DNA from: Copromyces sp. CBS 386.78
Lineage: Eukaryota; Ascomycota; Sordariomycetes; Sordariales; Sordariaceae
NCBI GenBank assembly: GCA_030685235.1
Contig: MU839179.1
Location: 100,650 to 164,649, forward strand
Length of the DNA: 64,000 bases
Reading direction: 5' to 3'
How positions within the stretch are numbered: position 1 is the first letter of the stretch; the number at the start of each line of letters is the position of its first letter. Below the pieces are notes generated by a model, which made no database searches, was not told the origin of the DNA, and saw nothing but the letters and a program-made list of their open reading frames with translations. The translations under genes were made by a program, and so were the position numbers. This document shows positions 12,857 through 24,929 of the stretch, in pieces.

Positions 12857-14040
12857 CTATCTTCTTAATTGTATGTAGGCGGCGAAACGTTACATGCAGG
12901 CACCCAGCGGGCATCTGCAACAACAGCCGAGCTACGGTACCTAGAGGTAGGTAGTATACTCCAAATCTGCAGCGGTCGGTCCCTCGTTTCGGCAAACGGA
13001 GGGTTACACTCACTCACGCACCTCGCACGCTCGCCATTTATAGACTTGTGAGTGCGCTCGTGTCCTTTTTCAGTCTGGCCCTGGGAAAGTCATCCAGTCG
13101 TTCAGACGTTCCAGTCGTTTTTCTCCGCACTCGACGACGGACTTCTCTGGGACGGGAATGGGGGATTTGCAGAGATGCAGGGAGCGAAGCGGGGGAAAGA
13201 GATGGAGAGGTCGGGGAAAGTGGAGATGCTTGTGTTTCCCCAGATTGGGTCACGTGCTGTTCAACAGTTCAATTGCGATCGATCCTTTTTGCAGGAACCC
13301 GTCGGTTCATTGAAACATTTTCGCTTTTTCGACCCAACCCAACCCGACCGTGGTTTGCACAAAACTGCGGTTTCAGTGCTTTGCTTTGCATTTATTTGTT
13401 GACGCTAATAGTCAGAGTCATGTCAATCGAATCAACAGCTTCAAAATACAAGTACCTTACATTACTACTAGGCAGACCCGATACCGAACCGATACGAAAT
13501 AGTTATGGAATCTCGAGGCTAACGGCCACCTTATTCGGGCCGTTACGTTCCTTTTCTTTTTTCTCATCACACGTTCATTTTCGCTTTGATTTGCTTGACA
13601 CTTCTTTTGCGCCTCCCCCCCCCCCCCCCTTCACGAGACACGAAGCCCAAAAAGGATGGATGGCTGACTGACTGATCAATTCCCCCAACGAGACGTGAAC
13701 CTAAGCTTTTTGGGCGCCGCGGGTGGATAAGGTGCTGCTGCCGAGCGGCATGGCTGGACGCTGGACGCTGGAGCCCCTCGTTCCCTTGCGGCACAGCGAG
13801 TTGGGCGGGCGATGGGACTTTATTGTGTAGAGAAGTATCCTGCCAATATGGTTGTTAGCTTTGTCGCAGCGGTTAAAGTGGTGATGCTAACAGCTTCTGG
13901 ACCTCGGTACCTTACTTACCGAGCATTCTCGCACTTACACGCTCGAGGTCAGCACTTCCCCAAAACGGGTCTTTATCAAGACGGGATATTTCTCGCCGGA
14001 CTCAACGTGAGTTCGCCCTCTAGGTAATTGATTCGTTTTC

Positions 14041-14182
14041 CGTTTCGTTTCGTTTCGTTTCGTTTCGTTTTTTTCTCTTTGCTTGCTCCAAGGGGCTCTC
14101 ATTTTATCATTACGTCCCGTCTTACGCCGGCGTCTTGCCCGTCTTGCCCGTCTTGCCCGTCTTGTTTGTTTGTTTGTTTGTT
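14041..14182. repeat. Cluster of short tandem repeats (TTTCG, CTTGCCCGT, TTTG)
   Basis: Five TTTCG-type units at 14041-14068 are followed after about 60 bp by three to four copies of a 9-bp CTTGCCCGT unit (about 14132-14164), which runs straight into TTTG units to about 14182. All are uninterrupted or nearly so. Confidence 0.85.
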
Positions 14183-15255
14183 ACGCATTTCTGCATTCCT
14201 TCGGTCGGTCTCAGAACTGCGCCGTGGCTTTGATCAGCCCTGTTCAATATTCCCGTCCCCGCCTTCATTCGTTACAGGAGCTGTGTGACAGCGGGGAAAG
14301 GAAGCTACACCACAAAAGTGTCACGTAGCCTGCCTGTTGCCCTCCTCTTTATCTGGAGTCGAGTCGAGACAACCGTGGGATTCATTCCTTTCAACAACAA
14401 ATCGTTGGTCGATTCGGAATTGGCTATTGGTTCAACCAATGTCTGTCAGCCCTTGGCCTTTTTTTTGTTTTTCCTTCTGCGCCCTATCCTATCCTGCCCT
14501 CTCTGGGCTATGCGGTTGTTGTGCGTACAGTGTACGGTGTTAAGGTTCGCCTGGTCGTGTGCACTTTTCTATTCTTGACCTGGCGCCGTGTCATGTGGCG
14601 AACGAGGTTACACTTTTGAGGCGTTGGAGAAAGGGTGTCGGGTATCGTCGTCTATCTCAACGTTACTACTACCCTCTTACTTTTTCTGGACAGCTGGATG
14701 TCCAACATCCTTCGGGCTGTACCGTACCGTACCGTACAATATCCCGTGCTCTTTTCAAGTCAATGGAAGCAGCTGGCTTTTATCACCTTATCTGTCAAGT
14801 GTCATTGAGAAACTCGGATACAATCAAGCGGGAACCAGGATCGATATCGAACGGGAGAGGTGCTGCTGCATGGTCTTGATGAAGTGGCACACATGATCTA
14901 TCAACCTTATCTTGATTCGTTTCTTTGCCCCTGGCTTCCATTGCTGTTTGCCGCGTCTTTCTGTGAAGGGAACATACATATTAGCCGTGCGAACCGTCGT
15001 CGTAGCAGGCGACTAAGGTAGCATCGGCCAATCCTTCCAATTTTCACGGTGCGCCGTACCACCTCCCCGGTCCTCGACCAGTCTAGTCGCACACACACTA
15101 GTCTAGTTCCCCGCGCAACCACGCCGTCGAGACTTGGCGCTTGACTTTTCTTCTGGTCCTCCCCCAATTCCTGACCTCCAAATCCCTTCACTTCCCCCTT
15201 TCATATCCTGTCGCGAACTGTTCATCCATTGACCCAGCAGTTCTCGACAACAACC

Positions 15256-17031
15256 ATGGCCGACGAAAAGCAACCGGCCGTCGCCCCGGCCGCCGATACG
15301 ACTCGCGAAGTCACCAGCAAAGATGGCTCCCACGAAGAAATTATCACTCCCACTCGTCCTCCCGGCTGGATGTACAAGGGCTTCAAGGTCTTCGGCCACG
15401 AGCTCTGGTACGCCTCGCCTCTCTTCCAGCTGCTCTTGGTCTCCTTGGTCTGCTTCATGTGTCCCGGCATGTACAACGCCCTCAGCGGTCTCGGCGGTGG
15501 TGGACAAGTCGATCACAAGGCTCAGGACGATGCCAGCACCGCTTTATACAGCACCTTCGCCGTCGTCGCCTTCTTCTCCGGTTCCATTGCCAACAAGCTC
15601 GGCGTTCGCTTGACCCTTTCTTTCGGCGGCCTGGGATACGTCATCTACATTGCTTCCTTCCTCAGCTACAACCACAACCAGAACCACGGCTTCGTCGTCT
15701 TCGCCGGCGCTCTCCTCGGTGTCTGCGCCGGTCTCCTCTGGACCGCCCAGGGCACCATCATGATGTCGTACCCCACCGAGGACATGAAGGGCCGCTACAT
15801 CTCCTGGTTCTGGATCATCTTCAACCTCGGCGCCGTCATCGGCTCCCTGATCCCCCTCGGCCAAAACATCAACAAGGTCGCCGGCCCCGTCACCGACGGC
15901 ACCTACGTCGGATTTCTAGTGCTTACCCTGATCGGCGCCGTCCTGGCCCTGATGCTCTGCGACGTCGGCAAGGTCCAGCGCGAAGACGGCTCCAAGGTCA
16001 TCATGATGAAGAACCCCTCCTGGATCACCGAGTTCAAGGGCCTCTTCGAGACCATCACCTCGGCCCCCTGGGTCGTTCTTTTGTTTCCCATGTTCTTCGC
16101 CTCCAACACTTTTTACACCTACCAGTCCAACGACATGAACGGCTCCCAGTTCAACACGCGCACCAGGGCGCTCAACAACACGCTTTACTGGCTCGCGCAG
16201 ATCTTTGGCGCCATCATCGTCGGTTATGCTTTGGATTTCGCGGGCGCGAGACGCTCGATTCGCGCCAAGGGAAGCTTTGTTGGTCTGATTGTCCTGACTT
16301 TTGCGATTTGGGGCGGCGGGTACGCGTGGCAGAAGGATCAGGCGACGCGCGAGGAGACGGCCGAGAAGGGCTTTGTTACGGTCGATTGGACGGATGGTGG
16401 GAAGAAGTATATCGGACCCATGTTCTTGTACATGTTTTATGGGTTTTATGATGCTGCGTGGCAGACTTGCATTTACTGGTGAGTTTTCCTTCCCCTTCTC
16501 TTGGTGGTCGGTGGTCGGTTTGGGCTGGAGGACAGCCATGTTGGTGTTGCTAGGTATGAAGAGGGACTGACAGCTGAGGTGTTGTTGTGCAACAAACAGG
16601 TACATGGGCGCTCTCTCCAACTCGGGCCGTAAAGCCGCCAACCTCGCTGGTTTCTACAAGGGCATTCAGAGCGCTGGTGCCGCCGTGTTTTGGCGTTTGG
16701 ACGGCTTGAAGAAGCCTTTTAATACCATGTTTGGTGCCACTGTAAGTTTTCTTTGTTTACCCCATCCTTAGGTACCCTCCTGATTAAGGTATCTTTTTCA
16801 TCAAATGCTAATCAGTTGGTTCTGTAACAGTGGGGTCTCCTAGGCGGCGCCCTCCTCATCGCCGCTCCCGTCATCTGGATGAAGATCCAGGACACCGTTC
16901 CCCTCGAAGAAGATCTCAGGTTCAGCGACGAGACCGTTGCAGATGTTGCGGGTGCTCAGGGAGCTGCTGGTCAGGCGACGCATCCGGAGGCGGTGGTGGG
17001 TGCGAAGGATGGGGCTAAGGAGGTTGTCTGA
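15256..17031 (+). CDS. UNC-93-like (DUF895) MFS-fold membrane protein
   Basis: Three exons, 15256-16478, 16600-16741 and 16831-17031, give 521 residues. Donors are GTGAGT and GTAAGT, acceptors ACAG. I chose the ATG at 15256 (MADEKQPAVAP) because its context, CAACCATGG, is strong; another in-frame ATG lies 27 bp upstream. After a hydrophilic N-terminus of about 45 residues come about 11-12 hydrophobic segments. GKVQREDGSKVIMMKNPSW lies in the central loop, as in fungal UNC-93-like proteins. The motifs LWYASPLFQLLLVSLVCFMC, GMYNALSGLGGGGQ and LLWTAQGTIMMSYP are typical of this family. The C-terminus is acidic and cytosolic-looking. Animal UNC-93 relatives regulate channels or receptors; fungal members are uncharacterised transporter-like proteins, so the substrate is unknown. 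Strong C-ending codon preference in exon 1 suggests good expression. Confidence 0.92.
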
Positions 17032-17929
17032 GCTTGGTCTCGATAACCATCTTCTTGCTTGGAGTCTGTTGCTTGAGGTGCGGGTAACGGAACGCACCAG
17101 GATTGGGATACTGTTTTGATTAATGTTGGAAATGAGATATACGAGGAAAACGTAATGCAGTGGTGAGCGGATGGAGGGATGGGGTGGATAATCTGGTTGA
17201 ACTTGCCTAGCTGGAGGTAGGACCTAGGAGGAGGATTTGCTGTTTATGGATTCTACCTATGATACCACGATGGACGGACGCGCGGGCGGACGGACGGACG
17301 ATATAACTGACGCCGTACATACCATACTTTCTTATAGTAATGTAGTCATTGCTGTCTTGCTTCCTACGTGCGCATTCCCATGTCGTTTTCATCACTACCT
17401 GGCTTTTGCTGTTATCAATGGTGATTGGGTTTGCAGCGGGAAGGGTTTTGACCTTTGAAGCTATCGCCATTTCTTGGCATTTCTTGGCATTCTTTAAGGT
17501 GTCAGTCCAAGTCTCCACAAGCAAGGTCACCCCGTCGAGTCGTGAAAGCCTATGTCAACCGCTTCACTTCACACTTCCAGTCAGTCTCCGTTCAACTTTG
17601 TTTTCGGTATTTTATTTTTTCTTCAAACTATCACCGGTACGGCATTCCCGAAGCAAAGGTGAGCCTTTGTACAAATGTGGCTGGTGACATAACATAAGTG
17701 GCGGTGCAGGTGACGGGTCAACCGCTGGTTGGTCGGGGTCATGCCCCTGTGACTTTGCGTAGTCTAACAGCTCTTGTTGATTTTCCCTTTTCTCTTTCTA
17801 TTTCACTTGTCCACGAGTCGAGCTCTCCACATTCCACATTTCATATCGACCCCGTGAATTGAGTTACCTCTAGACGCGATTGATTTACTCTACCCATCTT
17901 ATCATCCCCCGCTCGACCCGGCCGTCGCC
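17032..17929. other. Intergenic
   Basis: This stretch contains the 3' end of the UNC-93-like gene and a GGAC-type tandem stretch near 17272-17300. To the right is pyrimidine-rich DNA leading to the ATG at 17930, which looks like a promoter and 5' leader. No gene is supported inside it. Confidence 0.5.
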
Positions 17930-18455
17930 ATGGCGGACTCCCTGCCCCTCTACACCAGCGTTCGCCACAAAACAATTCAATTCAAAACGAGGTCCGAACT
18001 GGTTTGTTTTGCCTAAAATATCGTCAGATTGGTTTGTTTACATTCTGAATTGATTTGGTTTGACGAATTGATCAAAACCGGACAAATATTTTCCCGGACC
18101 GCCGCCGGCGTAATATTATACTAAATCCATCCCTAACATTCGAAAATCGTCATTTTACCGATCCGAGGCCCGAATACACGTTTTTATAAGCAGGCATTAA
18201 GTGGTCGTCTACATCTAAATACCCGATTTCTGCACCAAAAACAGGCCATCCGCATGTCAATAAGCAACAACCTACCTACTTAACGTCGTAACAAAACAGT
18301 CAAAACGAGACGGCGTAACGATTGATTTAGATCTGGCTCTCTGGTGCCCGATTTGAACTGGTTAGCCAGACGACGATTTGATCTGTTTGATAGGGTACTG
18401 TTTTATGGCGAACGCTGCTCTACACCTCCACCTCGGTCTCCCGACCACCGTGAAT
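17930..18455 (+). pseudogene. Putative start of a gene interrupted by a transposon
   Basis: An ATG at 17930 in strong context (GTCGCCATGGCG) opens a frame that is cut 18 bases later, at 17948-17955, by the hAT-like element described next. If the element and one copy of the 8-bp duplication are ignored, the frame runs on beyond 18425 for only a few more codons before TGA. Either an intron follows, or the downstream part was already degraded. No family can be named from so few residues. The reading that a real start codon was hit is inference from the ATG context and the C-rich leader-like DNA before it. Confidence 0.35.
17956..18417. mobile_element. Non-autonomous hAT-like element (462 bp)
   Basis: The left end reads CAGCGTTCGCCACAAAACA and the right end, on the other strand, CAGCGTTCGCCATAAAACA: a 19-bp inverted repeat with one mismatch. 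An exact 8-bp duplication, CTCTACAC, flanks it (17948-17955 and 18418-18425). The 462-bp interior has no coding capacity and carries subterminal words such as GAACTGGTT near both ends. The 8-bp duplication points to hAT-type transposition. The ends differ from those of the larger element at 9400, so this one was mobilised by another family. The interior is not strongly RIP-mutated, which fits its small size. Confidence 0.9.
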
Positions 18456-18639
18456 CCGATATCCACGACGAAGGGTTGGTGGTCTTACTACCGGTTCGAT
18501 GATTTCTCGGCTCCTCCCGGAGGTTTCATTTCAATATTCTCCCCATCCATCTGCTTCCCTCCCCATCCGACACGGTGGATTATCGTTCAGTTTCTCGCAA
18601 GCCACCATCACTCGCACCAAATCCTCTCTTCCCTTCCTC

Positions 18640-19432
18640 TCGGCCAGTGCTGAATGTCCACCACCCCGCACATCCACCCCGTTTCTCGCAGCCGATGAAT
18701 GGACTGGAAGTATTGTGTCCCAGCCTGTAAACACCGACCGGTACAAACTGCCAACTCCTACCCAGCACGCACGCCTGCTAGAAGGATCATCTCTACCAGA
18801 CCCTCCCTTCCTCTCGGCCAGCGCTGAATGCCCGTCACAACACATACCCGCTCCGTCTCGCAGGCCATCCATATACTTAAAGCACACCGTCCCAGACTGT
18901 CAGAGGGCGCAATAAATAGCCAACTCCTACCCAACAGGTATGCCTGCTGGACGGACTGGGTCTCTTGATTCGCCTGGGACGCTGCGGAGAGCTATATGGC
19001 TGACGATGCAGTTAGAAGCGTGCGTCAATACCCGTTACACTTCCTCTCCTCCCTTCTTCGGCCAGCGCTGAATGCCCGTTATACTACGAACACTAACACC
19101 CGACAAATTCCTCTTCCTCTCCTTCGGCCAGCGCTGAATGCCCATCACATTACATACCCGCTCCGTCTCGCAGGCCATATGCTCAAAGCACACCGTCCCA
19201 GGCTGTTAGGGGGCGCTATAAATAGCCAACTCCTACCCAACAGGTATGCCTGTTGGAAGGACTGGGTCTCTTAATTCGCCTGGGACGCTGCTGAGAGCTA
19301 TATGGCTGACGATGCGCTTGGAAGTGCGCGTTTCAAGCTGACAGGAGGCGCTATAAATAGCCAACTCCTACCCAGCAGGTACGCCTGCTGGAAGGACTGG
19401 GTCTCTTGGTTCACCTGGGACGCTGCTGACAG
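18640..19432. repeat. Degenerate tandem/dispersed repeats with hairpin motif
   Basis: Two motifs recur. CGGCCAGYGCTGAATG occurs at 18641, 18815, 19059 and 19125. GCCAACTCCTACCC occurs at 18750, 18919, 19225 and 19360 and is mostly followed by an inverted repeat and then GGACTGGGTCTCTT. Two spacings are close to 300 bp, others about 135-170 bp, so whole and partial units alternate. Several units contain GGCGCTATAAATAGCC, which looks like a TATA element. No long frame runs through. The array ends about 190 bp before the coiled-coil gene at 19622, so it may be its duplicated upstream region. Confidence 0.8.
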
Positions 19433-19621
19433 TTGCACCGTCACGCGAGATCGGCGGGTGTGCCCCTTCCGACCTTGCTAACATGTTCACAGGGAAATAG
19501 GCGGGATCGATGGATTTATCCCCGGCGGCGAAGACGACGACGTGGAGGTACCGGCAGCATCCAGCAGCGACGGCAAAAACCATTGCAAACTCAACCTCTC
19601 TAATATGGATAGTCATGTTGC

Positions 19622-21413
19622 TTGGACGAACGACACCGACCCACAGGAACAACACACATCGACTTATATATCGATCTACACGTGGATACAATAAAGCTAC
19701 TAGCCATGTTCAGACTGCATGTCACTATCCTTCTGCGCCCTCTAGGGAAGTGGACAACGCTTTACCTGCTTGTTCATCCAGAACGGATCCAGTCGATCGT
19801 GTTCAACCTTTGTGGCGACGACTTCATTTCCCTGCATTTCACGATGACGCAAGCACCTACTTTCGTGGTGCCAAAGGAAATGCAAGAGTCTTACGAGCTG
19901 AGACCTCAGGATCAAGGTCATTTCGACAACATAAAGTCCCTGGCTCGATTGCGCCAATTTACTGTTTACCTTGACCGCGTCGACCTCATACCGGAGACTA
20001 TGGAACAGCTAGCTTTGCTCCCATCGGTCTTCTCATCCTCTCATCCGTTTGGCCTATTACATACGAATGGAAAGTTGGCATCGTTCGACGTATTGTTCCG
20101 CGGCGCGCCCGGTCAGGTTATCGACTTGGGCATGACTGCCCCTCCGTCTAGCACCAACCACAACCAAACGTTGGCAGAAATAGCGGAGGAAACGGAACCA
20201 ACAGGCATTATACCTCCCCCATATCGTAATGGTAGCTCTTCTCGAAATACACCGGGTTCATCGACTCCGAATGGTACGCTCATTTCGTTCCCCATCACCG
20301 TCACGCTCATGTCGTTCTCCATTACCGTTACGCTGTCTCTCAAGTTGCAACTAATACCGCGCCCTTTCAGACCGAAAGCGACGTAGAAGTGGATCATTGC
20401 CTCTTCCAACCAACAGGTACCACGCCGCGGGCGAGGACGGTCCGAGCCTCATCCGAACTACAGAAAATGAGAGGTCAGATGAACGGGTGCAATCGCCTTC
20501 CACCTCGGGTGCCCTTCGAAGCCCGAATCAATTCTCAACCCTGACCGGTACATCCATCCCCTTCAGTGCCATTAGCAATCCCCTGCCCCAGACTAATACT
20601 ATCCCCGTTCCAGACCGAAAGCGTCGACGTACAAGCGAGCTCTTATCTCGCTCTCTAACAACTGACGAGCACATACTCCTCGCAGTTCGTCGAATACTCG
20701 ACCGCACCGCCAGCCTCGATGTTCGGCTCAAACTGGTCGAGGAACTAACAGAGTCTCTCGATGCCGAAAATGCATGCCCACACGACAGGGAGGAGGTAGA
20801 GCAAATCATCGACGATAGAATCGACGATAAAATTCATGATGTGCGACGCGAACTCGAAGGCCAAATGCTGACCGAGACCGAGGAGCGGGTAGAAGAAACG
20901 GTCGATGTCAAATGTGCAGAGTTGCGGCAAGAGATTATAGATGAGTGGATCGAAGACATCCGGCATGATATCTCGGCCCAACTTGGAGATCGGATCAAGA
21001 AGGAGATCTTCAAGGGGGCGGTGCGGGCGCTGATCAAGGTGTACAAGGGAGAACAAGACGACAAAAGTCCGAAGAAGAAGATGTCAAGGAAGTTCGGGAG
21101 GGTGTCGCCCAGCGCAAGCACGGCCAGTGCCGTGACCCAGAGCACACACAGCAGCACGGCTTTGGCGACGGCCTCGAAGCTCCGCATCACCGCGTCCGAG
21201 ACTTCTCCTTCCATGCCTGGCGAGGTCGCCTTCCAGACTGCGATAGAGGACATTCAGAAGCTCTACGGTGGGAGATTTTCTGCGGAGGAAATGATGAGGG
21301 TGTTGGATTTTCTGGGGAGGAACCTCATGGAAGCAGTCAAATATAACACGTGCGGTGCCGAGTTGAAGTGGTTGTATGTGCAGAAGTGGGCGAAGGTGAA
21401 TGAAGGAGGATGA
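19622..21413 (+). CDS. Unrecognised coiled-coil protein
   Basis: I propose two exons, 19622-20273 and 20371-21413, giving 564 residues. The intron (donor GTACGC, branch CAACTAAT, acceptor TTTCAG) is exactly in frame and joins two frames that are otherwise offset. The N-terminal third includes LCGDDFISLHFTMTQAPTF and LARLRQFTVYLDRVDLIPE. A Pro/Ser/Thr-rich linker follows. The basic motif DRKRRR occurs twice, at the exon junction and about 75 residues later. Next comes a long, highly charged coiled coil (about residues 340-440, rich in E, D and R at heptad spacing), and finally a helical segment around FSAEEMMRVLDFLGRNLMEAV. I do not recognise the family. DRKRRR could be a nuclear-localisation signal. 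The start is uncertain; another exon may lie upstream. Partly degraded copies upstream make a pseudogene possible, but the joined frame is fully open. Confidence 0.6.
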
Positions 21414-22459
21414 TAAATAGCAGAGAACGCTCCCTCGGCATTGGATCGCTTGGGGGGGAGGTTGTAGTATACGGCAACAACATGGAATGGAATACATTGT
21501 GTACTTCTGGCAAGCTCTTCCTTCACCTATCAACTTATTAACCTGTCTTGATCATACTACCTTCTCGGTCTTTTTTATATCATGACGCATTTTCCTAGGT
21601 TAAAGCAGTCCAAAGTGAGGTACATCTTAGTCCCGGGTATTTTTTGCAACTTATCCTCAAGACATATTACGGTTGCGTTGTGTGGTATTTAGCGGCCAGC
21701 GAATCCTAGGTGTTGTATGGTTTTCTTTCCTATAATCTTTTTTCCCCTTTTGTCATCTTCTTTCCCCTATTCTTCTCTCCCTCTCAGCTTTTTTTTCTTC
21801 TTTTTTTCTTTTTCTTTTTGTGTTGCATCTTGTTCGCTTGCGCTTACTAGGTACGATGAACATGCATGATGCGAGCAAAAAAAGAGAACGAGGGACAAAG
21901 ATGATAGATAACCTGCAAGCGTGGAGGGGGTGGCAGGGTGGATAGATCATAGGGGGGAGAGATGCGCACAGGCTATATACACGGGCATCTTAGGTACTTC
22001 CAAGCTCACCCCATCCGCCGTCGAGGTCTCAAAAGCTTATATCGACCGCCTCGCGTTTCAAGTCTCCTATCTTGTCTGCTGTCCTTCCCTCCCGGTCGCA
22101 TTAAGTCAATCTTAGGGTTGACGAAATAAGCACCACCATGAGAAGGAACAAGCACATACGACCACAGATATATAAGAGTACGAAGAAAATGAAGAAATAT
22201 TTTAAGACCTGACCGTTTGATACTAGGCTAATTAGCCATTTCTGAAGGAAATGGTTACTTCTTTCCGTTGATAAATGGGGAGGTTGGACGTTGGGGAGAA
22301 GGAGGGACTTTAGAACCTTGAGAAATTTCGGACTTCGGACCCGGTCTAAATCTAATTCTAAATCTAAAGCGACTAAAATACAACGCCTAACCCCCTCTAT
22401 AAGCAAAATACATGTGTTTTCCATGTCTGGAAACAGATTTTCTCCCATTACGGCACATA
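21414..22459. other. Intergenic
   Basis: Between the coiled-coil gene and the LTR element I see only pyrimidine-rich tracts (about 21725-21825) and short unsupported frames. Towards the right edge the sequence becomes TA-rich (about 22330-22400), consistent with mild spill-over of RIP from the neighbouring retrotransposon. Confidence 0.5.
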
Positions 22460-22464
22460 GAACA

Positions 22465-22821
22465 TATCACGGGGCAAGGCGAACGTTAGGTATCTGTAAA
22501 GATATTCGTAATTGTACGAGGAAGAGGAAGCTATCTGGGGGAGCCCTGATGGCCATCTATATATAGTGAGTATATGGCCCGTGTAACCTAGTTATCTTAT
22601 AGATCATCCTATAGATTATCCTATAGGCTGGTATAATTTATGTAGCCTTGGCGATAGGGGTAGGCTAACAACCGTAGCCAATTAGATATTAAATACGTTC
22701 AGCCGCATCTGCTGTGCTAAGTCTTTGCAACTAATTAGAGCATGCTATTAACCTAGCAATTATTACCGTAGTGAAGGTAGCGATATAGGATGGTTAGTTA
22801 ATTATAAATAACTTTATAATA
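22465..22821 (-). repeat. LTR of the gypsy element (left copy, 3' LTR of the minus-strand element)
   Basis: The copy is 357 bp long. Its outer half is near normal base composition; the inner half is TA-rich. Aligned by eye with the right copy, the differences I checked are all C/T or G/A, as RIP produces. Confidence 0.92.
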
Positions 22822-24929
22822 TTTCCTTCGCTTAAAATATCCTTACGGTAAAAATACTTCCCTTTTTAATCTCTTCTTTTATAATATTTATTATTTACTT
22901 TTTTATATTATTTTTGTTTTCCTTTTTAGGCCGTTGCTTTGCCCTCTTAGTAATGTGGTAATCGCTGTATTATTAGTATTATCTTTTCCGGCGGTTAGTC
23001 CGTCCTAACGGCTTTTTTTAGAGCTTTCTTAGCTTTGTAGCGATATTTTTCGTCTGCGATCTATTGTAGTAGTATTAGTATATTTGGGTTATTATTATAA
23101 AATTTTCTAAAGTCGTTAATATAATATTTTACGTCCTTTTATAGTTATTAAATAGGATTGTAGGAGCTTCCCTAAATTACCTAGTATTTTTATTTATTAT
23201 TTTTTATATTAAAATAGTAGTTGTCGATAGTTTTATAGAATTATTCGACTACGTTTTTAGCGTTATTTATTTATTTTATAATTTGCCCGTTGTTTATTCG
23301 GATATTTTAAGTCTTATTTTATCTAGGGATTCTTTAATAATTCTAAAGTTTTATTATACTAATATAGAAAGTACGGTTATATTTTATATTAATAGGGAAT
23401 TTTAATATAATACGGTGGCTATTTACTTTTATAATTTTGAAAGGCCTTTTTTATAGTAGTATAAGTTTGGTTTGTAAGCGGCCCGATATAAGGTTAATTA
23501 TATTAAATAAAATTTTATTACCAATATAGTATTTTAGCGTATTAAATTATCTTTCGTTAGCAATTTCCTCGTATTATATTTAATTACTTCTAATTATAAT
23601 AGTAATTTTATTTAATATTATATTAAACCGGTCGGCAACTTTATTAGTTTTAAAGTATTCTGCCTACTATACTTTAAAAAGTTTTAATAAATATAATTAG
23701 GCGGGTTCGATTCTTATCCGAGGGTAAAAATTATAATTTGCGAAGAATAGGGATACGCTAGTATTATTTAAATGTACATTATTGTCCGCGAACTTTACTA
23801 GGGGTAATTAATTAATTTAATCGTTTTAAGCTTAATTAATATAAGTACGAAAGAAATATTCTAATTTAGCATTAATATATTCGGTTTAATTATTAGTTTT
23901 TTTATAGAAAGTTAATAATAGTTTTAAAGTAATTCTTAGTCTTTTAAATAGAATTTTCTAAAATTATAAAACGAATTAAGTGCTACGATTGGAAATAATA
24001 ATATTCAGTAGGTTATAAAAAGTGTAAATCTTTTCAATAAATCGATTAATAAATTCTTTTATAATTAATATTTCGATTAGGATATAGTACTTTATTTTTA
24101 TTAAATAGTCTATTATTATAGCGATATACTTGTATTTTCGGCTTCTCTAGACGTAAGGCGTTATAAGGGTGATATAATCGATAGTAATATCCTTTTATAG
24201 GGCGAAGGATATTAATAGAGGTTTTAAAAGCCCTATTAGTACGCGTTATAACAGCTTTATTTTTACGTATTAGAAGCAAGCTTTATAATAAGATTTAACG
24301 GCTTTTTTTATACTTAGCTAGTAAAATGAGCGATTAAGGGTTATAAACGTTTTATCCCAGCCTTAGTAATTTACTAGTACAGGTTTATAATAACTTTATA
24401 TAAGATATAATTGTAGTACAATATTTTTTAAATCGATTATAAACGTTGAACGTTAATATACTTTATTATTAATCGCGTAATATTCTATAAAAACTATTTT
24501 TCTTATACTTTTCTTTAGTATTTTAAGTTATATTCAACGGTTTTTGTCCGTAAAGGCGGCTATTAAGTCTTAATAGAAGATTGAATTGCGGTAATTGGCG
24601 TCGACTAATTTATTTATAAATAATTTTTCTAGGTTAAATTCGTAAGTATAAATATAATTTATAAAAATAGAGGGGTTGAAAAGTATTTTGTAGCGGGCTT
24701 TTAGCCGGTCGTCATTTATATCCTTCGGTATATTTTTTAGTTTTTTATTTAGGGTATTAGGACGGATTTAGAGAATGCCCAGCCTATATTTGATAATAAA
24801 GTTGAATTTAAATAGGAAATTAAATTACTATATATGCCGCGGCGTGAATTTTTTATTTTTTATAAGGGTTTATAGGCTTTTATAGTCGGTTAAAATTTTA
24901 AATAGTTTTTAGGCGCTTTATAATTCTAG

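Larger units (their letters stand above)
12578..15255. other. Intergenic with microsatellites, no supported gene
   Basis: This stretch runs from the hAT element to the UNC-93-like gene. It holds several simple repeats: AGC at 12821-12855, poly-C at 13615-13629, TTTCG, CTTGCCCGT and TTTG units at about 14041-14182, and GTACC units near 14719. The longest frame (13048-13671, plus) is rich in Ser, Arg and Phe, contains the poly-C as a proline run, and resembles nothing. The C/T-rich DNA just before 15256 is probably the 5' leader of the next gene. Confidence 0.5.

Noticed and set aside
13048..13671. A 207-codon plus-strand frame in the intergenic region.
   Set aside because: It runs through a poly-C microsatellite and shows no conserved-looking segment or splice signal.
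15141..16451. A 436-codon open frame overlapping the first exon of the UNC-93-like gene.
   Set aside because: It is the +1 shadow of a strongly codon-biased exon. Its Arg/Pro/His-rich translation is what C-ending codons give when shifted.
24046..24279. A 77-codon minus-strand frame inside the AT-rich block as a host gene.
   Set aside because: It lies within the RIP-mutated gypsy element. Its Asn/Lys/Tyr-rich composition is what saturated transitions leave of retrotransposon coding sequence.
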